DNA of 37,223 bases from an uncultured Alistipes sp. GTDB lineage: Bacteria > Bacteroidota > Bacteroidia > Bacteroidales > Rikenellaceae. The DNA lies in NCBI RefSeq assembly GCF_949296715.1, contig NZ_CASFQD010000005.1, positions 1 through 37,223 of the forward strand. Direction: 5' to 3'. The position numbers were made by a program, and so were the translations under genes. Below, in pieces: positions 17,004-27,072 of the stretch. Each line of letters starts with the position of its first letter. The first letter of the stretch is position 1. The notes beneath the pieces were generated by a model that had not been told where the DNA came from, did not search any database, and was given only the letters and a program-made list of their open reading frames with translations.

Positions 17004-17040
17004 AAAACGGGGAGGACACCGGTTTCCCGTGCCCTCCCCG
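17004..17040 (-). terminator. Terminator of the efflux operon
   Basis: On the minus strand CGGGGAGGGCAC (17040-17029) pairs with GTGTCCTCCCCG (17019-17008), 12 bp with one G-U pair, around a 9-nt loop, followed by TTTT. It lies about 80 bases after the tolC stop. Confidence 0.88.
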
Positions 17041-17118
17041 CTGGACTGCGATGCAGGCCGACCTGCCGTTTCTGGCTCCTCGGCGCTCTCTTCGTCCGGG
17101 TATCCCTCCCTCCTGCGG

Positions 17119-18519
17119 TCAGAGCGTCAGCGGCAGACCCCGGTAGTAGTCGAGAATCTTCTGCCGGAAGACGAATTCGAACTTGGCCTGCGCCGCTTCG
17201 GCGTCGGCCTTCTCCATGCGGGTCTTGGCGTCGTGGAAGTCGTAGACCGTCGAGCGCCCCGCCGCGGCCTTCTGCTCCTCGTAGGAGAAGGCGACGCGGG
17301 CCGAGGCGAGGGCCGCCGTGGCCGAGACGTACTTGGCATAGGCGGCGTCGGCGTTGTACCACGCCTGCTCGATCTGCTTGCGCAGCGTCTGTTCGGCGTC
17401 GGTCAGCTGGAGCTGCTGGTTGCGCAGCGAGAGCCGTGCCTGCCGGATGTTGTTGCGCGTGGCGCGGCGGTTGAAGATCGGGATCGAGAGGCTCACCCCG
17501 ACATATTCGCGGCTGTAGTTGCGGAACTGCGTCCAGAAGCGCTCCGGGTCGCGGCTGTAGATGCCCGTGCCGTACCCGGCGCTGAGCGAGAGCGACGGGT
17601 AGAGTGCCGAGCGGGCGATCTCCACGGAGTTCCCGGCACTTTCGAGCCGGATGCGCTCGGCGCGCACGTGCGGCCGCTCCTCGACGGCCGCGGCATAGAC
17701 CTCGTCGGCCGAGCCCAGCGCGTGCATCGAGGCGAGCGTTACGCTGTCGAGCTGCGGCGTGACGACGTCGAAGCCCGCGGCGCTCTCGCGGTTGAGCGCC
17801 TGGCTCAGGTCGAGCAGCGCCAGCTGCAGGTCGTTGCGCGCCTGCGTGAGGTTCAGGGCGTCGTTCGCGCGCAGGGCCTCGCTCTCGTAGTAGGCCGATT
17901 CGGGCTGCCGGCCCGTGTCGACCAGCTCGCGGCTGCGCTTTACCTGCTCCGTGCTCAAGGCCAGCTGCCGTTCGGCGATGCCGACCATCTCGCGGTTGTA
18001 GAGCACCTGGAGGTAGAGCGTCATGATGTTCACGGCGACATCCTCGCGCGCCCGCTCGAGGTCCGCCACGGCGGCCGCGAGGTCGAGTTTCGAGCCCTTG
18101 ATCTCGCGGTTGATACGCAACCCCTCGAACAGGGGCATGCTCGCCGCGACGCTCACCGACCCCGAGGTTTGGTTGTCGCTGCGGTAGGTGTTGTCGGCGG
18201 CCAGCGTGCGGCCGAACGAGAAGTCGGTGCCGATCGAGGCGTTGAGGTTCGGCAGGCGGCTGAAGCGGGCCGTCGAGAGCGACGTCTGCTGCTGCTCGAC
18301 CTGCAGGGCGCGCTGCTGCACGCTGATGTTGTTGCGCTGGGCATAGCCGATGCAGTCGTCGAGCGTCCAGGCTGCGCCCGGGGCCGGTTCGGCCGGCGCA
18401 TCCTCCGCGGCGGAGGTCTCCGCGGCAGCCGGCGCGGCGGGTTCTTCTGCTGCGGCCTGCGCCCGCAGCCCCTGCACGGCGAGGCCTGCGGCCAGAAGGA
18501 GTATGAGGCTCTTTTTCAT
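17119..18519 (-). CDS. TolC-family outer-membrane efflux protein
   Basis: A 466-residue outer-membrane factor (OEP family) that would form the trimeric exit duct of a tripartite pump. Signal peptide LILLLAAGLAVQGLRAQ, then an Ala/Glu/Pro-rich linker, then two repeats of the TolC fold: the first with TLDDCIGYAQRNNISVQQRA and ARFSRLPNLNASIGTDFSFG, the second with SAGNSVEIARSALYPSLSLS and helices such as RLSLRNQQLQLTDAEQTLRK. The C-terminus ends EFVFRQKILDYYRGLPLTL. It is the last gene of the operon and starts 19 bp after the adaptor gene stop. Confidence 0.94.
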   Translation of the reverse strand: MKKSLILLLAAGLAVQGLRAQAAAEEPAAPAAAETSAAEDAPAEPAPGAAWTLDDCIGYAQRNNISVQQRALQVEQQQTSLSTARFSRLPNLNASIGTDFSFGRTLAADNTYRSDNQTSGSVSVAASMPLFEGLRINREIKGSKLDLAAAVADLERAREDVAVNIMTLYLQVLYNREMVGIAERQLALSTEQVKRSRELVDTGRQPESAYYESEALRANDALNLTQARNDLQLALLDLSQALNRESAAGFDVVTPQLDSVTLASMHALGSADEVYAAAVEERPHVRAERIRLESAGNSVEIARSALYPSLSLSAGYGTGIYSRDPERFWTQFRNYSREYVGVSLSIPIFNRRATRNNIRQARLSLRNQQLQLTDAEQTLRKQIEQAWYNADAAYAKYVSATAALASARVAFSYEEQKAAAGRSTVYDFHDAKTRMEKADAEAAQAKFEFVFRQKILDYYRGLPLTL

Positions 18520-18538
18520 GTGCGGTCTGCGTTAGGGG

Positions 18539-19645
18539 TTATTTCTTCTCCTCGCGGGCGCCGCGTACCTTGTCGTCGGCCGTCACGCCCTCGGTGATTT
18601 CGATGTTGATGCCGTCCGAGAGCCCGATTTTCACCTCGCGCCGCTCGAAGGTCTGCTCCTCGGCCCCCTCGGGGCTCGTCAGCACCTGCACGTAGGTCTT
18701 GTCGCCCTCGAACTCGACGGTGCTCTCGGGCAGGGTCAGCACCCCTTCGCGGCGCTGGATCACGATGCTCGCGTTGGCGCTGTAGCCCGCGCGGACGAAG
18801 ATGCTGTCGGGAATCGTCGCGGCGGCCTTCACCTCGAACATGATGACGCCGTTCTCCTCCGTGGCCTTGGGCGAGACGTACTCCAGCAGGGCGTCGAGCT
18901 CGACGTTCTGCAGCGCACCGATCGTCAGCCTGACGGGCATCCCTTCGTGCAGCTTGCCGACGTCCGTCTCGTCGATGTTGCCGCGGAAGAGCATGTTCGA
19001 CATGTCGGCCACGGTGGCGATTGTCGTGCCGTCGTTGAACGTGTTGGCCTGAATCACCGAGTTGCCGACCTTGATCGGCACGTCGAGGATCATGCCCGTG
19101 ATTGTCGAACGTATCTGCGTGTTGCTCAATTCCTTGAAGCGGCTCGATATTCCGTCCTTGACAATCTCCAGATTCTCCTGTGCGTTGCGCAGCTCCTCCT
19201 CGGCCTTTGCCAGCTCGGTGCGGCTCTGCTCGGCCTCCTCGTCCGAAAGCACGCCCTTCGCGTGCAGCGCCTGCGTGCGTTCGTACTCGCGGCGCGTCTG
19301 AGAGAGCGAGATTTCGGCCACCGAGACGCGCGACTCGGCGCTCGACAGCTGGCCCATCTCCGGCACGACCTTCACCGTGGCAATCACCTCGCCGGCCGAG
19401 ACCTTCTCGCCGGCCTCCTTGTAGACGTCGGAGATGATGCCCGAAATCTGGGGCTTGATGAGCACCTCGTCGCGGGGTTCCACCTTGCCCGTGGCGACGA
19501 CTACCTGCTGCAGCGTGTCGGGGCGGGGCTGCACGATTGCGTAGACGAACTTCACCGGGCGGGTCTTCTGCCACAGGAACCAGATGGTGCCGAACAGCAG
19601 GGCGATGAACAGCACGCCGGCGGAAATCTTCAGAAACTTTTTCAT
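18539..19645 (-). CDS. HlyD/MacA-family periplasmic adaptor subunit
   Basis: A 368-residue membrane fusion protein that would bridge the ABC permeases and TolC. One N-terminal membrane anchor (residues about 7-26), then the lipoyl-like half VVVATGKVEPRDEVLIKPQI SG, a long coiled-coil hairpin (about 100-165, rich in Glu/Ala/Arg: VAEISLSQTRREYERTQALH), the second lipoyl half, a beta-barrel domain (MPVRLTIGALQNVELDALLE) and a membrane-proximal domain. It resembles MacA more than RND-pump adaptors, which agrees with the ABC neighbours. It is 46 bp downstream of a permease gene. Confidence 0.93.
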   Translation of the reverse strand: MKKFLKISAGVLFIALLFGTIWFLWQKTRPVKFVYAIVQPRPDTLQQVVVATGKVEPRDEVLIKPQISGIISDVYKEAGEKVSAGEVIATVKVVPEMGQLSSAESRVSVAEISLSQTRREYERTQALHAKGVLSDEEAEQSRTELAKAEEELRNAQENLEIVKDGISSRFKELSNTQIRSTITGMILDVPIKVGNSVIQANTFNDGTTIATVADMSNMLFRGNIDETDVGKLHEGMPVRLTIGALQNVELDALLEYVSPKATEENGVIMFEVKAAATIPDSIFVRAGYSANASIVIQRREGVLTLPESTVEFEGDKTYVQVLTSPEGAEEQTFERREVKIGLSDGINIEITEGVTADDKVRGAREEKK

Positions 19646-19691
19646 AAGGCGGTATGTGTGTTTGTTTTTCTCTATTCTTGTCTGCGGTTTG

Positions 19692-20951
19692 CTACTCTTC
19701 GCGGATGGCGTCCACGGCCTTGATTTTCAGGGCGCGCGTTGCGGGAATCACCCCGGCGAGCAGGCTGCCCGCCACGAGGATGAGGAGCGCCAGCATGCCC
19801 GTGCCGAAGGATATCTGCCACGACACGGCAACCCCCTCCTGCGCGACGGTGACCGTCTGGTAGTAGATCGAGTCGGCGAGCGACAGCACGCCGACGGCCG
19901 CGGCGAGGCCCAGCACGCCGGCAATGAAGGTCAGCACGAAGCTCTCCGAAAGAATCTGCGAGATGATGGCCGCAGGCGGTGCGCCGAGGGCGCGGCGGAT
20001 GCCGATCTCCTGCGTGCGCTCCTTGACGAGCACCAGCATGATGTTGCTCACGCCGACGATGCCCGCGAGCAGCGTCCCCAGCCCGACGATCCACGTCAGC
20101 AGCGCAATGCCGCGGAAGAGCGACATCACCTTGTCGAACATCTCGCCCGTGGACATCACCCACGTGGCCTTCTCGTCCTCCGGGGCGATCAGGTGCCGCG
20201 CGTAGACGGTCTCGCGCACGCTTTGGGCGACCTGCTCGCTGGGCGTCGACTCGTCGCCCGCGACGGCCAGCATGTGGACGACCTTGCCGTAGCCGAACAT
20301 CTGCTGCGCCAGCGAGATGGGTACGACGATCGTGCGCTCGATGTCGCTGAACGACATGGCCGACGACTCGCGCCGCAGCACCCCGACGACCGTAAAGTAG
20401 CTGCCCCCGACCTGGATCACCTCGCCCGTGGGGTCGGGCTCTCCCGGGAAGAGGTCCTTCTGTATCTGGGTGCCGATGATGCAGACCTTGCGTTTCTGCG
20501 CGATGTCGATGTCGTTCAGGTAGCGCCCGTAGAGGATTTTCTGCGGGTTGATCTTCTGGTAGTCGGGCATGTAACCCATGAGCTGGTAGTCGCCCTTGCG
20601 TTCGCCGTGCGTGCAGGCCATCTCGCTGCCCCAGATGATGCCCGACGTGTAGAGCACCTCGCGCAGCTTGCCCACGGCCTTCACGTCGTCGTTGTCCATG
20701 CGCCACCAGCGCCCCTTGGGCATGCCCTTGTAGGGCACCGACGTGAGGCTGCTCTGCAGCAGCACCGTGTTGGTGGACATGCCGCCCAGCTGCGCGCGGA
20801 AGAGGCGCCCGAGCCCCATGCCGGCCCCCAGCATCACCGTGAGCATGAAGATGCCCCAGAAGACGCCCAGCGCCGTCATGATGCTGCGCTTACGGTTGCG
20901 GCTGATCGTCTGCCAGATTTCGTTCCAACGGTCTATGTCGAAGAAGTGCAT
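19692..20951 (-). CDS. MacB-type ABC transporter permease (distal copy)
   Basis: A 419-residue permease of the MacB/FtsX family. One N-terminal membrane helix (MTALGVFWGIFMLTVMLGAG), a large periplasmic MacB core domain (about 45-275), then three C-terminal helices including GIALLTWIVGLGTLLAGIVG and VLTFIAGVLGLAAAVGVLSL. The VSNIMLVLVKERTQEIGIRR ALG motif is the FtsX-domain signature that contacts the ATPase. No ATPase is fused, unlike E. coli MacB. It follows its paralogue by 12 bp, and the pair presumably forms a heterodimer with the shared ATPase. Export substrate unknown. Confidence 0.93.
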   Translation of the reverse strand: MHFFDIDRWNEIWQTISRNRKRSIMTALGVFWGIFMLTVMLGAGMGLGRLFRAQLGGMSTNTVLLQSSLTSVPYKGMPKGRWWRMDNDDVKAVGKLREVLYTSGIIWGSEMACTHGERKGDYQLMGYMPDYQKINPQKILYGRYLNDIDIAQKRKVCIIGTQIQKDLFPGEPDPTGEVIQVGGSYFTVVGVLRRESSAMSFSDIERTIVVPISLAQQMFGYGKVVHMLAVAGDESTPSEQVAQSVRETVYARHLIAPEDEKATWVMSTGEMFDKVMSLFRGIALLTWIVGLGTLLAGIVGVSNIMLVLVKERTQEIGIRRALGAPPAAIISQILSESFVLTFIAGVLGLAAAVGVLSLADSIYYQTVTVAQEGVAVSWQISFGTGMLALLILVAGSLLAGVIPATRALKIKAVDAIREE

Positions 20952-20963
20952 GGCGCGGGGTGT

Positions 20964-22210
20964 TTATTTGTTGTAACGCAGGGCGTCGATTGTCTTGAGC
21001 TGTGCCGCGCGGTAGGCGGGGACGTATCCCGCGACGAGCCCCGCGACGACGAGTACCACCGTGGCGCTGACGGCCACCGAGAGGTTGAGCGTCGGGTTGA
21101 GGAAGACCGTCGGGCCGTCGCCGCCGGCCGGGGCCTGCGTAAGCACATAGTTGACCGCCTCCATGGCCGCGACGCCGAGGACCATGCCCATGTATCCGAA
21201 GATGGCGGTGATCAGGACCGACTCGGTGAGGATCAGCCGGATGATCGACGCGGGCCGCGCCCCGAGGGCCTTGCGGATGCCGAATTCGGCCGTGCGCTCG
21301 GTCACCGTGACGAGCATGATGTTGCTCACGCCGACGATGCCCGCGAGCAGCGTGCCCAGTCCGATGATCCAGACGAAGAGGTTGATGCCGCCGAAGACCA
21401 CCATCATGTTGCGCACCTGCTCCATGGTGTTCCATATCCAGAGGGCGCTCTCGTCCGCGGCGTCGAAGTGGTGCTCGGCGGCCATACGCGTGCGGATGCG
21501 CCGCTCGAAGGCCTCCATCTCGGTGTCGGTGCGCAGCCCCTCGACCGTGACGACGATGTTGTCGACGACCCGGTCGCCGCCCTTGAAGATGAGCTGCCCG
21601 GTGGTAATCGGGATGTATCCCAGCGAATTGCGCTGCTGCGCGTCGCCCTTGTAGACGCCCGCCACGCGGTAGATGACGTTCTGTATCTTGACCGCTTTCC
21701 CCAACGCCTCCTCGCCCGGGAAGAGCAGCCGCTCGAGCGCCTCGTCGATGACGATCACCTTGCGGCAGGCGCGGATGTCGGCGTCGTTGATGTAGCGTCC
21801 CTTGACGACTTCGGTGCCCTCGATGCGCTGCATGCCGGGCAGCACGCCGCGCAGGACGATGTCGGCGAAGCGCTCGCCGTAGCTGGCCGTCGAACCGCGG
21901 TACCACGCGGTGCCCGCGACGTCGACGATCTCGGGAAACTCCTCGCGGAAGATTTCCAGATCGTTGTTTTTCAGGTCGATGTGGCGCCATTTGCCGTAGC
22001 CGGCATAGGCTTGCGAGGTCCAGCCGCCCGAGATCGAGACCGTATTCGTGGCGTAGGTCCCGAAGTTGGCCAGCACGCCGTTTTTCAGTCCGTTGCCCGA
22101 GCCGAGCAGGATGACGAGCATGAAGATGCCCCACGCGACCGAGAAGCCCGTGAGGAAGGTGCGCAGCTTGTTGCGCCGCACCGAGGTCCAGATCTCCAGC
22201 AGCAGCTCTC

Positions 22211-22214
<4 letters not shown>
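20964..22214 (-). CDS. MacB-type ABC transporter permease (proximal copy)
   Basis: A 416-residue paralogue of the next permease with the same layout: N-terminal helix (FLTGFSVAWGIFMLVILLGS), periplasmic MacB core, three C-terminal helices and the signature VSNIMLVTVTERTAEFGIRK. The periplasmic domains of the two copies differ considerably (for example WYRGSTASYGERFADIVLRG here), consistent with a heterodimer. Its start overlaps the ATPase stop by 4 bp (ATGA), so translation is probably coupled. Confidence 0.93.
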
Positions 22215-22900
<686 letters not shown>

Positions 22901-22966
22901 GGTCCGAGAAGTAGGAAAGGTGGTTTGCGTGCGGCGGATGTCTCGTCCGAAAAAGTTTGTTTACGG

Positions 22967-22998
22967 CAAAGATATGTATTTATATCTGGAAAAACAAT
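22967..22998 (-). promoter_or_regulatory. Promoter of the efflux operon
   Basis: On the minus strand ATTG (22998-22995) is separated by 20 bases from TATCTTTG (22974-22967), a good Bacteroidetes -33/-7 pair. The expected start site is near 22960, giving a leader of about 60 bases before the ATPase ATG. Confidence 0.75.
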
Positions 22999-23015
22999 TT
23001 ATTTTTATTGTTTTT
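22990..23015. repeat. AT-rich inverted repeat over the efflux -33 box
   Basis: AAAAACAAT (22990-22998) and ATTGTTTTT (23007-23015) are perfect 9-bp arms around an 8-nt spacer. The left arm contains the ATTG used as the -33 element, so a protein bound here would compete with RNA polymerase. A run of nine C follows at 23029-23037. The rest of 22901-23214 holds only this promoter region and the hairpin at 23132-23171. Confidence 0.55.
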
Positions 23016-23131
23016 CGATAAAATTTTACCCCCCCCCGATATCGTGAGGTCCCGTTTCCGTCGAATGTTCCCCTGCGGGCCGGTGCGGAGAACCGGACGG
23101 GTGTCCGTTGGATGTTGTCTTACAGCGCAAT

Positions 23132-23171
23132 ACGACAGAGCCGCGACCCTTGCGGGCCGCGGCTCTGTCGT
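23132..23171 (-). terminator. Strong hairpin after the HAD gene, probable terminator
   Basis: ACGACAGAGCCGCG (23132-23145) pairs perfectly over 14 bp with 23158-23171 around a 12-nt loop, 43 bases past the HAD gene stop. There is no long U-tract on the minus strand, so termination may be weak or the hairpin may protect the 3' end. Confidence 0.6.
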
Positions 23172-23214
23172 GTGGCGGGCGGTATCTGTCGTCCTGCGGG
23201 CTGCTTCCGGCCGC

Positions 23215-23862
23215 CTACAGCAGCAGGGCGCGCAGTTCCGGGATCGTCTCCGCGATCTGCCCGGCTCCCGCCCCGGTCAGCTCCTCGCGGCTGCCGTAGC
23301 CCCACAGTACGCCGATCGAGGCGATACCTTCGGCCGCGGCCCCTTCGATGTCGTAGCGGCGGTCGCCGATCATCACCGCGGCCGACGGTTCCTCCACGCC
23401 CAGCGTGTCGAACACGTACCGGACGACGTCGCGCTTTGCCGTGCGCGTGCCGTCCATCGTGGCGCCGCCGATGAGCGTGAAGCGGTCGGCCAGATGGAAG
23501 TGCTCGGCGATCTGCCGCGCGAAGGGCTCGGGCTTCGATGTCGCCATGGCGAGCACGCAGCCCGCGGTCTGCAGCTCCGTGAGCAGCTCCGGAATCCCCT
23601 CGTAGAGGCTGTTCTCGAAGATGCCCCGCGGGGCGAAGTATTCGCGCGTGTAGGCTACCGCCTGCGCGGCCTGCTCGTCGTCCATGCCGTAGAAGTCGCG
23701 GAACGACTCCTTGAGCGGCGGCCCGATGAAGCGGCAGAGCGTGTGCAGGTCGTCGACTTCGATGCCGAAGCGGTGCAGGGCGTACTGCACCGAGCGCGTG
23801 ATGCCGAGCATCGGGTCGGTGAGCGTGCCGTCCAGGTCGAAGAGCAGGTAGCGCCAGCGCAT
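23215..23862 (-). CDS. HAD-family phosphatase (Gph-like)
   Basis: A 215-residue haloacid dehalogenase superfamily hydrolase. Motif I is LLFDLDGTLTDP (both catalytic Asp present), motif II is AMATSKPEP, motif III Lys is in TAKRDVV, and motif IV is VMIGDRRYDIEGA. The alpha-helical cap between motifs I and II and the overall length fit the phosphoglycolate phosphatase-like group. It starts 5 bp after the CoA-transferase gene stop and closes the iorA operon, so it may remove a phosphorylated side product of that pathway, but its position could be incidental. Substrate unknown. Confidence 0.88.
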   Translation of the reverse strand: MRWRYLLFDLDGTLTDPMLGITRSVQYALHRFGIEVDDLHTLCRFIGPPLKESFRDFYGMDDEQAAQAVAYTREYFAPRGIFENSLYEGIPELLTELQTAGCVLAMATSKPEPFARQIAEHFHLADRFTLIGGATMDGTRTAKRDVVRYVFDTLGVEEPSAAVMIGDRRYDIEGAAAEGIASIGVLWGYGSREELTGAGAGQIAETIPELRALLL

Positions 23863-23867
23863 CGCCG

Positions 23868-25163
23868 CTACCGTTTCATGTGGATGAACGAGTAGCCGAA
23901 GCGGCGGCAGGCGGCCTCCTCGAGCTCTTCGCGCACCGACGGGTGGGCGATGTCGATCAGCGCCCGGGCCCGCTGGGCGAGGTTGCGGCCCCGGAGGTGT
24001 GCCACGCCGTACTCGGTGACGACGTGCTGGATCATGTGGCGCGTCGTGACGACGCCCGCGCCCGGCGTGAGATGCGCCTTGATCTTCGACTCGCCCTTCG
24101 GCGTCATCGACGGCATGGCGATGAAGGTCTTGCCTCCTTCGGAGAGGGCGCCGCCGTACATGAAGTCGTGCTGGCCGCCCACGCCCGAGATGATCCGGTC
24201 ACCCACCGAGTCGGCGCATACCTGCCCCGTGAGGTCGACCTCCACGGCCGAGTTGATGGCCATTACGCGGGGATTCTCGCGGATGCGGAACGGGTCGTTC
24301 GTCCACGCCACGTCCTTCATCACGAGGTCCTTGCGGTAGTCCATGTAGTCGTACAGGCGGCGCGAGCCGAGGGCCAGCGACCCCACGGTGATGCCCGGCA
24401 GCACCTTCTTGAGCGAGTTGTCGATGATGCCCTTTTCGAGCAGCGGCAGCACGCCGTCGGTCATCGCCTCGGTGTGGAGGCCGAGGTGCTTGTGGTCGTG
24501 CAGCGCCGCCAGCACGGCATTCGGGATGCCGCCCACGCCGATCTGGAGCGTCGCCCCGTCGGGGATCATCTCGGCGATGTAGCCGCCGATGCGGCTCTCG
24601 ACCTCGTTGGGCGTGGCCGAGGGGACCTCGACGAGCGGTTCGTCGACCTCGACGGCCGCAGCGATGCGCGAGGTGTGGATCACGGCGTCGCCGTAGGAGA
24701 AGGGCATCGCGTCGTTGATCTGCGCGATGACGGTCTTGGCGCACTCGACGGCCGAGACGGCCAGGTCGGCCGAGACGCCGTAGGAGCAGTAGCCCTCGGC
24801 ATTGGGGCGCGAGAGGTTCAGCAGGGCGACGTCGACCGGCAGAGTGCCGTCGCGGAAGAGCCCCGGAATCTCGCCCAGGAAGGCCGGGATCGACTGTCCG
24901 TAGCCGTCGGCGAGCCAGCGGCGGATGTTGTTCGCCACGAAGAGGCTGTTGACGAGGAACGAGTCGCGGTATTCAGCGCGGCAGTAGGGTGCGTCGGCGC
25001 GCCCCACGGCGAAGCCCGAATAGACCTTGACCCCGCGCAGTTCCTCCCCGCGGTCGGCCATGGCGCGGACGAGCACCTCGGGAATCGAGGTGCTGCCCTG
25101 AATGTAGACGCTGTCGTGCGATCGGATGAGTTTTACCGCCTCCGCGGCAGTGGTCAGATGCAT
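23868..25163 (-). CDS. Acetyl-CoA hydrolase/CoA-transferase family protein
   Basis: A 431-residue enzyme of the acetyl-CoA hydrolase/transferase family (Cat1, AbfT-like), which moves CoA between carboxylates through a glutamyl-CoA thioester. The conserved LGLHTEAMTDG holds the expected catalytic Glu (about residue 231), and GVGGIPNAVLAAL and GVGGQHDFMYGGALSEGGKT are the Gly-rich CoA-binding segments. I chose the ATG at 25163, 10 bp after the aminotransferase stop, over a TTG start inside that gene. In this operon the natural donor would be the aryl-acetyl-CoA made by IorAB, with acetate or succinate as acceptor; this specificity is inference. Confidence 0.88.
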   Translation of the reverse strand: MHLTTAAEAVKLIRSHDSVYIQGSTSIPEVLVRAMADRGEELRGVKVYSGFAVGRADAPYCRAEYRDSFLVNSLFVANNIRRWLADGYGQSIPAFLGEIPGLFRDGTLPVDVALLNLSRPNAEGYCSYGVSADLAVSAVECAKTVIAQINDAMPFSYGDAVIHTSRIAAAVEVDEPLVEVPSATPNEVESRIGGYIAEMIPDGATLQIGVGGIPNAVLAALHDHKHLGLHTEAMTDGVLPLLEKGIIDNSLKKVLPGITVGSLALGSRRLYDYMDYRKDLVMKDVAWTNDPFRIRENPRVMAINSAVEVDLTGQVCADSVGDRIISGVGGQHDFMYGGALSEGGKTFIAMPSMTPKGESKIKAHLTPGAGVVTTRHMIQHVVTEYGVAHLRGRNLAQRARALIDIAHPSVREELEEAACRRFGYSFIHMKR

Positions 25164-25173
25164 GGTCGGAAGG

Positions 25174-26487
25174 TTATTGGTGGTTTTCGGCAAAGGCGGC
25201 CAGACGCCGGTCGAGCAGGTCGAACTGCTCCGGGCGGTTCATCTGCGAGATGCAGACGCGGATGCCCGCCTGCTGGCTGCCCGTCGAGGTGAGCGAGATG
25301 GCGCAGATGCCGTAGAGCAGCAGTTCGGAGAGCAGCTCCGCGCTCGACAGGTCGCGGTAGCCCACCGTATAGAAGAATCCGTCGCTGACCTTCTCCCCGA
25401 GGTCGCGGTCGTAGACGATGTGGAATCCGTGGCGGAGGAATATCTCCTTCGACTCGGCGGCCCGGAGGGCGTATTCCGACGTCTCGGCCACGAAGTCGAG
25501 CTCGCTGTCGGCCGCGGCGCGGAACATCGCCGCCAGGGCGTGCTGCGCCGAGTGGCTCGTGCCCGACGAGGCGGCGTAGAGGATCATCAGCACGTAGGCG
25601 TCGCCCAGACGCCCCATGCTGTAGCGCTCGCGCAGGGCGGGGTATTCGCGCCGGTAGAGCTCCTCGGGGATGACCACCGTGGCGATGCGCTGCCCGGCGT
25701 AGCTGAAAATCTTGGAGCCCGAGAGCATCAGGATGTAGTTCTTCGTGTAGCGGGCGACGGTCGCCTGATAGGGCGGTTCGAAGGGACGCCCGAGCGGCTT
25801 GCGGAAGTCCATGCAGAGGTAGGCGAGGTCCTCGATGACGATCGCGTCGTAGCGCGTGGCCAGCTCGCCGATCGTGCGCAGCTCCTCCTCCGTGAGGCAG
25901 ATCCACGCCGGGTTGTTGGGATTCGAGTAGACGATCGCCGCGACGTCGCCCTGACGCAGGTAGCTCTCGATCTTCGGTCCGAGCTTCTCGGCGCGGTACT
26001 CGTAGATGTCGAACGACTCGGAGGGGATGTCCAGGATGCGCACCTGGCTCCGCTGCACGGGGAAGCCCGGGTCGATGAAGAGGATCTTCCGCTTGGCGGG
26101 GTTCAGCTGCGAGCAGAGCAGGAAGGTCGTGAAGCTCCCCTGCATCGACCCGACGGTCGGGATGCAGCCCTGCGGCGCCACGTCGATGTCGAGAAAGGCC
26201 TTCAGGAAGCGGGCGGCCTGCTCCTTGAGCTCCGGGATGCCGAACATGTTGGGGTACTGCGACGCCACGCCGCGGCGCAGCGCCCCGCATTCGGCCTCGA
26301 CGCCGATACGCTCGGGCGGCAGCCCCGGAACCCCCATTTCGAGGTGCAGGAACTCCGCACCCGTTTCGCGCTCCATGATGCGGGCGATGTCGCCCGACTG
26401 TCGGATCGTCGCCTGCGCGATGTCGGCGATGTCCATGCGCTCCAGTGCGGAGGCGAGCACGGACCGGTCAAAGGGAACGTCCATCAT
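25174..26487 (-). CDS. PLP-dependent aminotransferase (class I/II fold)
   Basis: A 437-residue fold-type I aminotransferase. The N-terminal half has EMGVPGLPPERIGVEAE and the substrate-loop-like QYPNMFGIPELKE. The PLP-binding residues are visible: SNPNNPAW (Asn), EDLAYLCMDF (Asp and Tyr), and LSGSKIFSYAGQRI with the Schiff-base Lys (about residue 248). The C-terminal SQQAGIRVCIS carries the expected carboxylate-binding Arg. Its ATG overlaps the iorB stop by 4 bp. Neighbouring iorAB suggests aromatic amino acid transamination to aryl-pyruvates, but the sequence alone does not fix the substrate. Confidence 0.9.
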   Translation of the reverse strand: MMDVPFDRSVLASALERMDIADIAQATIRQSGDIARIMERETGAEFLHLEMGVPGLPPERIGVEAECGALRRGVASQYPNMFGIPELKEQAARFLKAFLDIDVAPQGCIPTVGSMQGSFTTFLLCSQLNPAKRKILFIDPGFPVQRSQVRILDIPSESFDIYEYRAEKLGPKIESYLRQGDVAAIVYSNPNNPAWICLTEEELRTIGELATRYDAIVIEDLAYLCMDFRKPLGRPFEPPYQATVARYTKNYILMLSGSKIFSYAGQRIATVVIPEELYRREYPALRERYSMGRLGDAYVLMILYAASSGTSHSAQHALAAMFRAAADSELDFVAETSEYALRAAESKEIFLRHGFHIVYDRDLGEKVSDGFFYTVGYRDLSSAELLSELLLYGICAISLTSTGSQQAGIRVCISQMNRPEQFDLLDRRLAAFAENHQ

Positions 26488-27068
26488 TCGGTCTGTTTTT
26501 TAGCCTGTTCGTATCCGGTGCGGAAGGCCGCGAGGTTCATCTCGACCACGGCGTCGCCCTTGCGGGCGAAGATGTCGCGGATGCCCTGTTCGAACTTCCC
26601 GGCCTCGAGCCCCAGGAAGGGCGCCGCGGCGCCCAGCAATACCATGTTGGCCGAGCGGGGCGATGCTGCGGCCCTGGCCAGCGCATCGACGTCGAGTGCC
26701 ACGACGTGCGGCAGCGAGGCCAGCTCGCGCTGCAGCACCCCGGCGTCGGGATAGTTCGGGATGTTGACGAACGGCACGGTGTTGGTGATGACCCAGCCGT
26801 CGGCCGCGAGCCACGGCAGGTAGCGCAACGCCTCCATCGGTTCGAGCGAGATGATGAGGTCGGCGCCTCCGCGCGGGATGAGGTCCGAAGCGATGTGCGA
26901 CGACGAGATGCGCAGGTTCGACTGCACGTCGCCGCCGCGCTGGCTCATGCCGTGGACTTCGGCCTGTTTGATCTGCAGCCCCTCCTCGAGGGCGGCGCGT
27001 CCGATGACGGTGGCGATCGAGAGGATACCCTGTCCTCCGACGCCCGAAAGGATGATGTCCTTCTTCAT
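26484..27068 (-). CDS. iorB: Indolepyruvate ferredoxin oxidoreductase, beta subunit
   Basis: A 194-residue gamma-domain-type subunit of 2-oxoacid:ferredoxin oxidoreductases. It begins DIILSGVGGQGILSIATVIG, then AEVHGMSQRGGDVQSNLRI, both hallmark motifs of IorB (CoA-binding region). IorB pairs with IorA to oxidise aryl-pyruvates to aryl-acetyl-CoA and CO2 while reducing ferredoxin. It starts 4 bp after iorA and overlaps the aminotransferase gene. Confidence 0.95.
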   Translation of the reverse strand: MKKDIILSGVGGQGILSIATVIGRAALEEGLQIKQAEVHGMSQRGGDVQSNLRISSSHIASDLIPRGGADLIISLEPMEALRYLPWLAADGWVITNTVPFVNIPNYPDAGVLQRELASLPHVVALDVDALARAAASPRSANMVLLGAAAPFLGLEAGKFEQGIRDIFARKGDAVVEMNLAAFRTGYEQAKKQTE

Positions 27069-27072
27069 GGCT

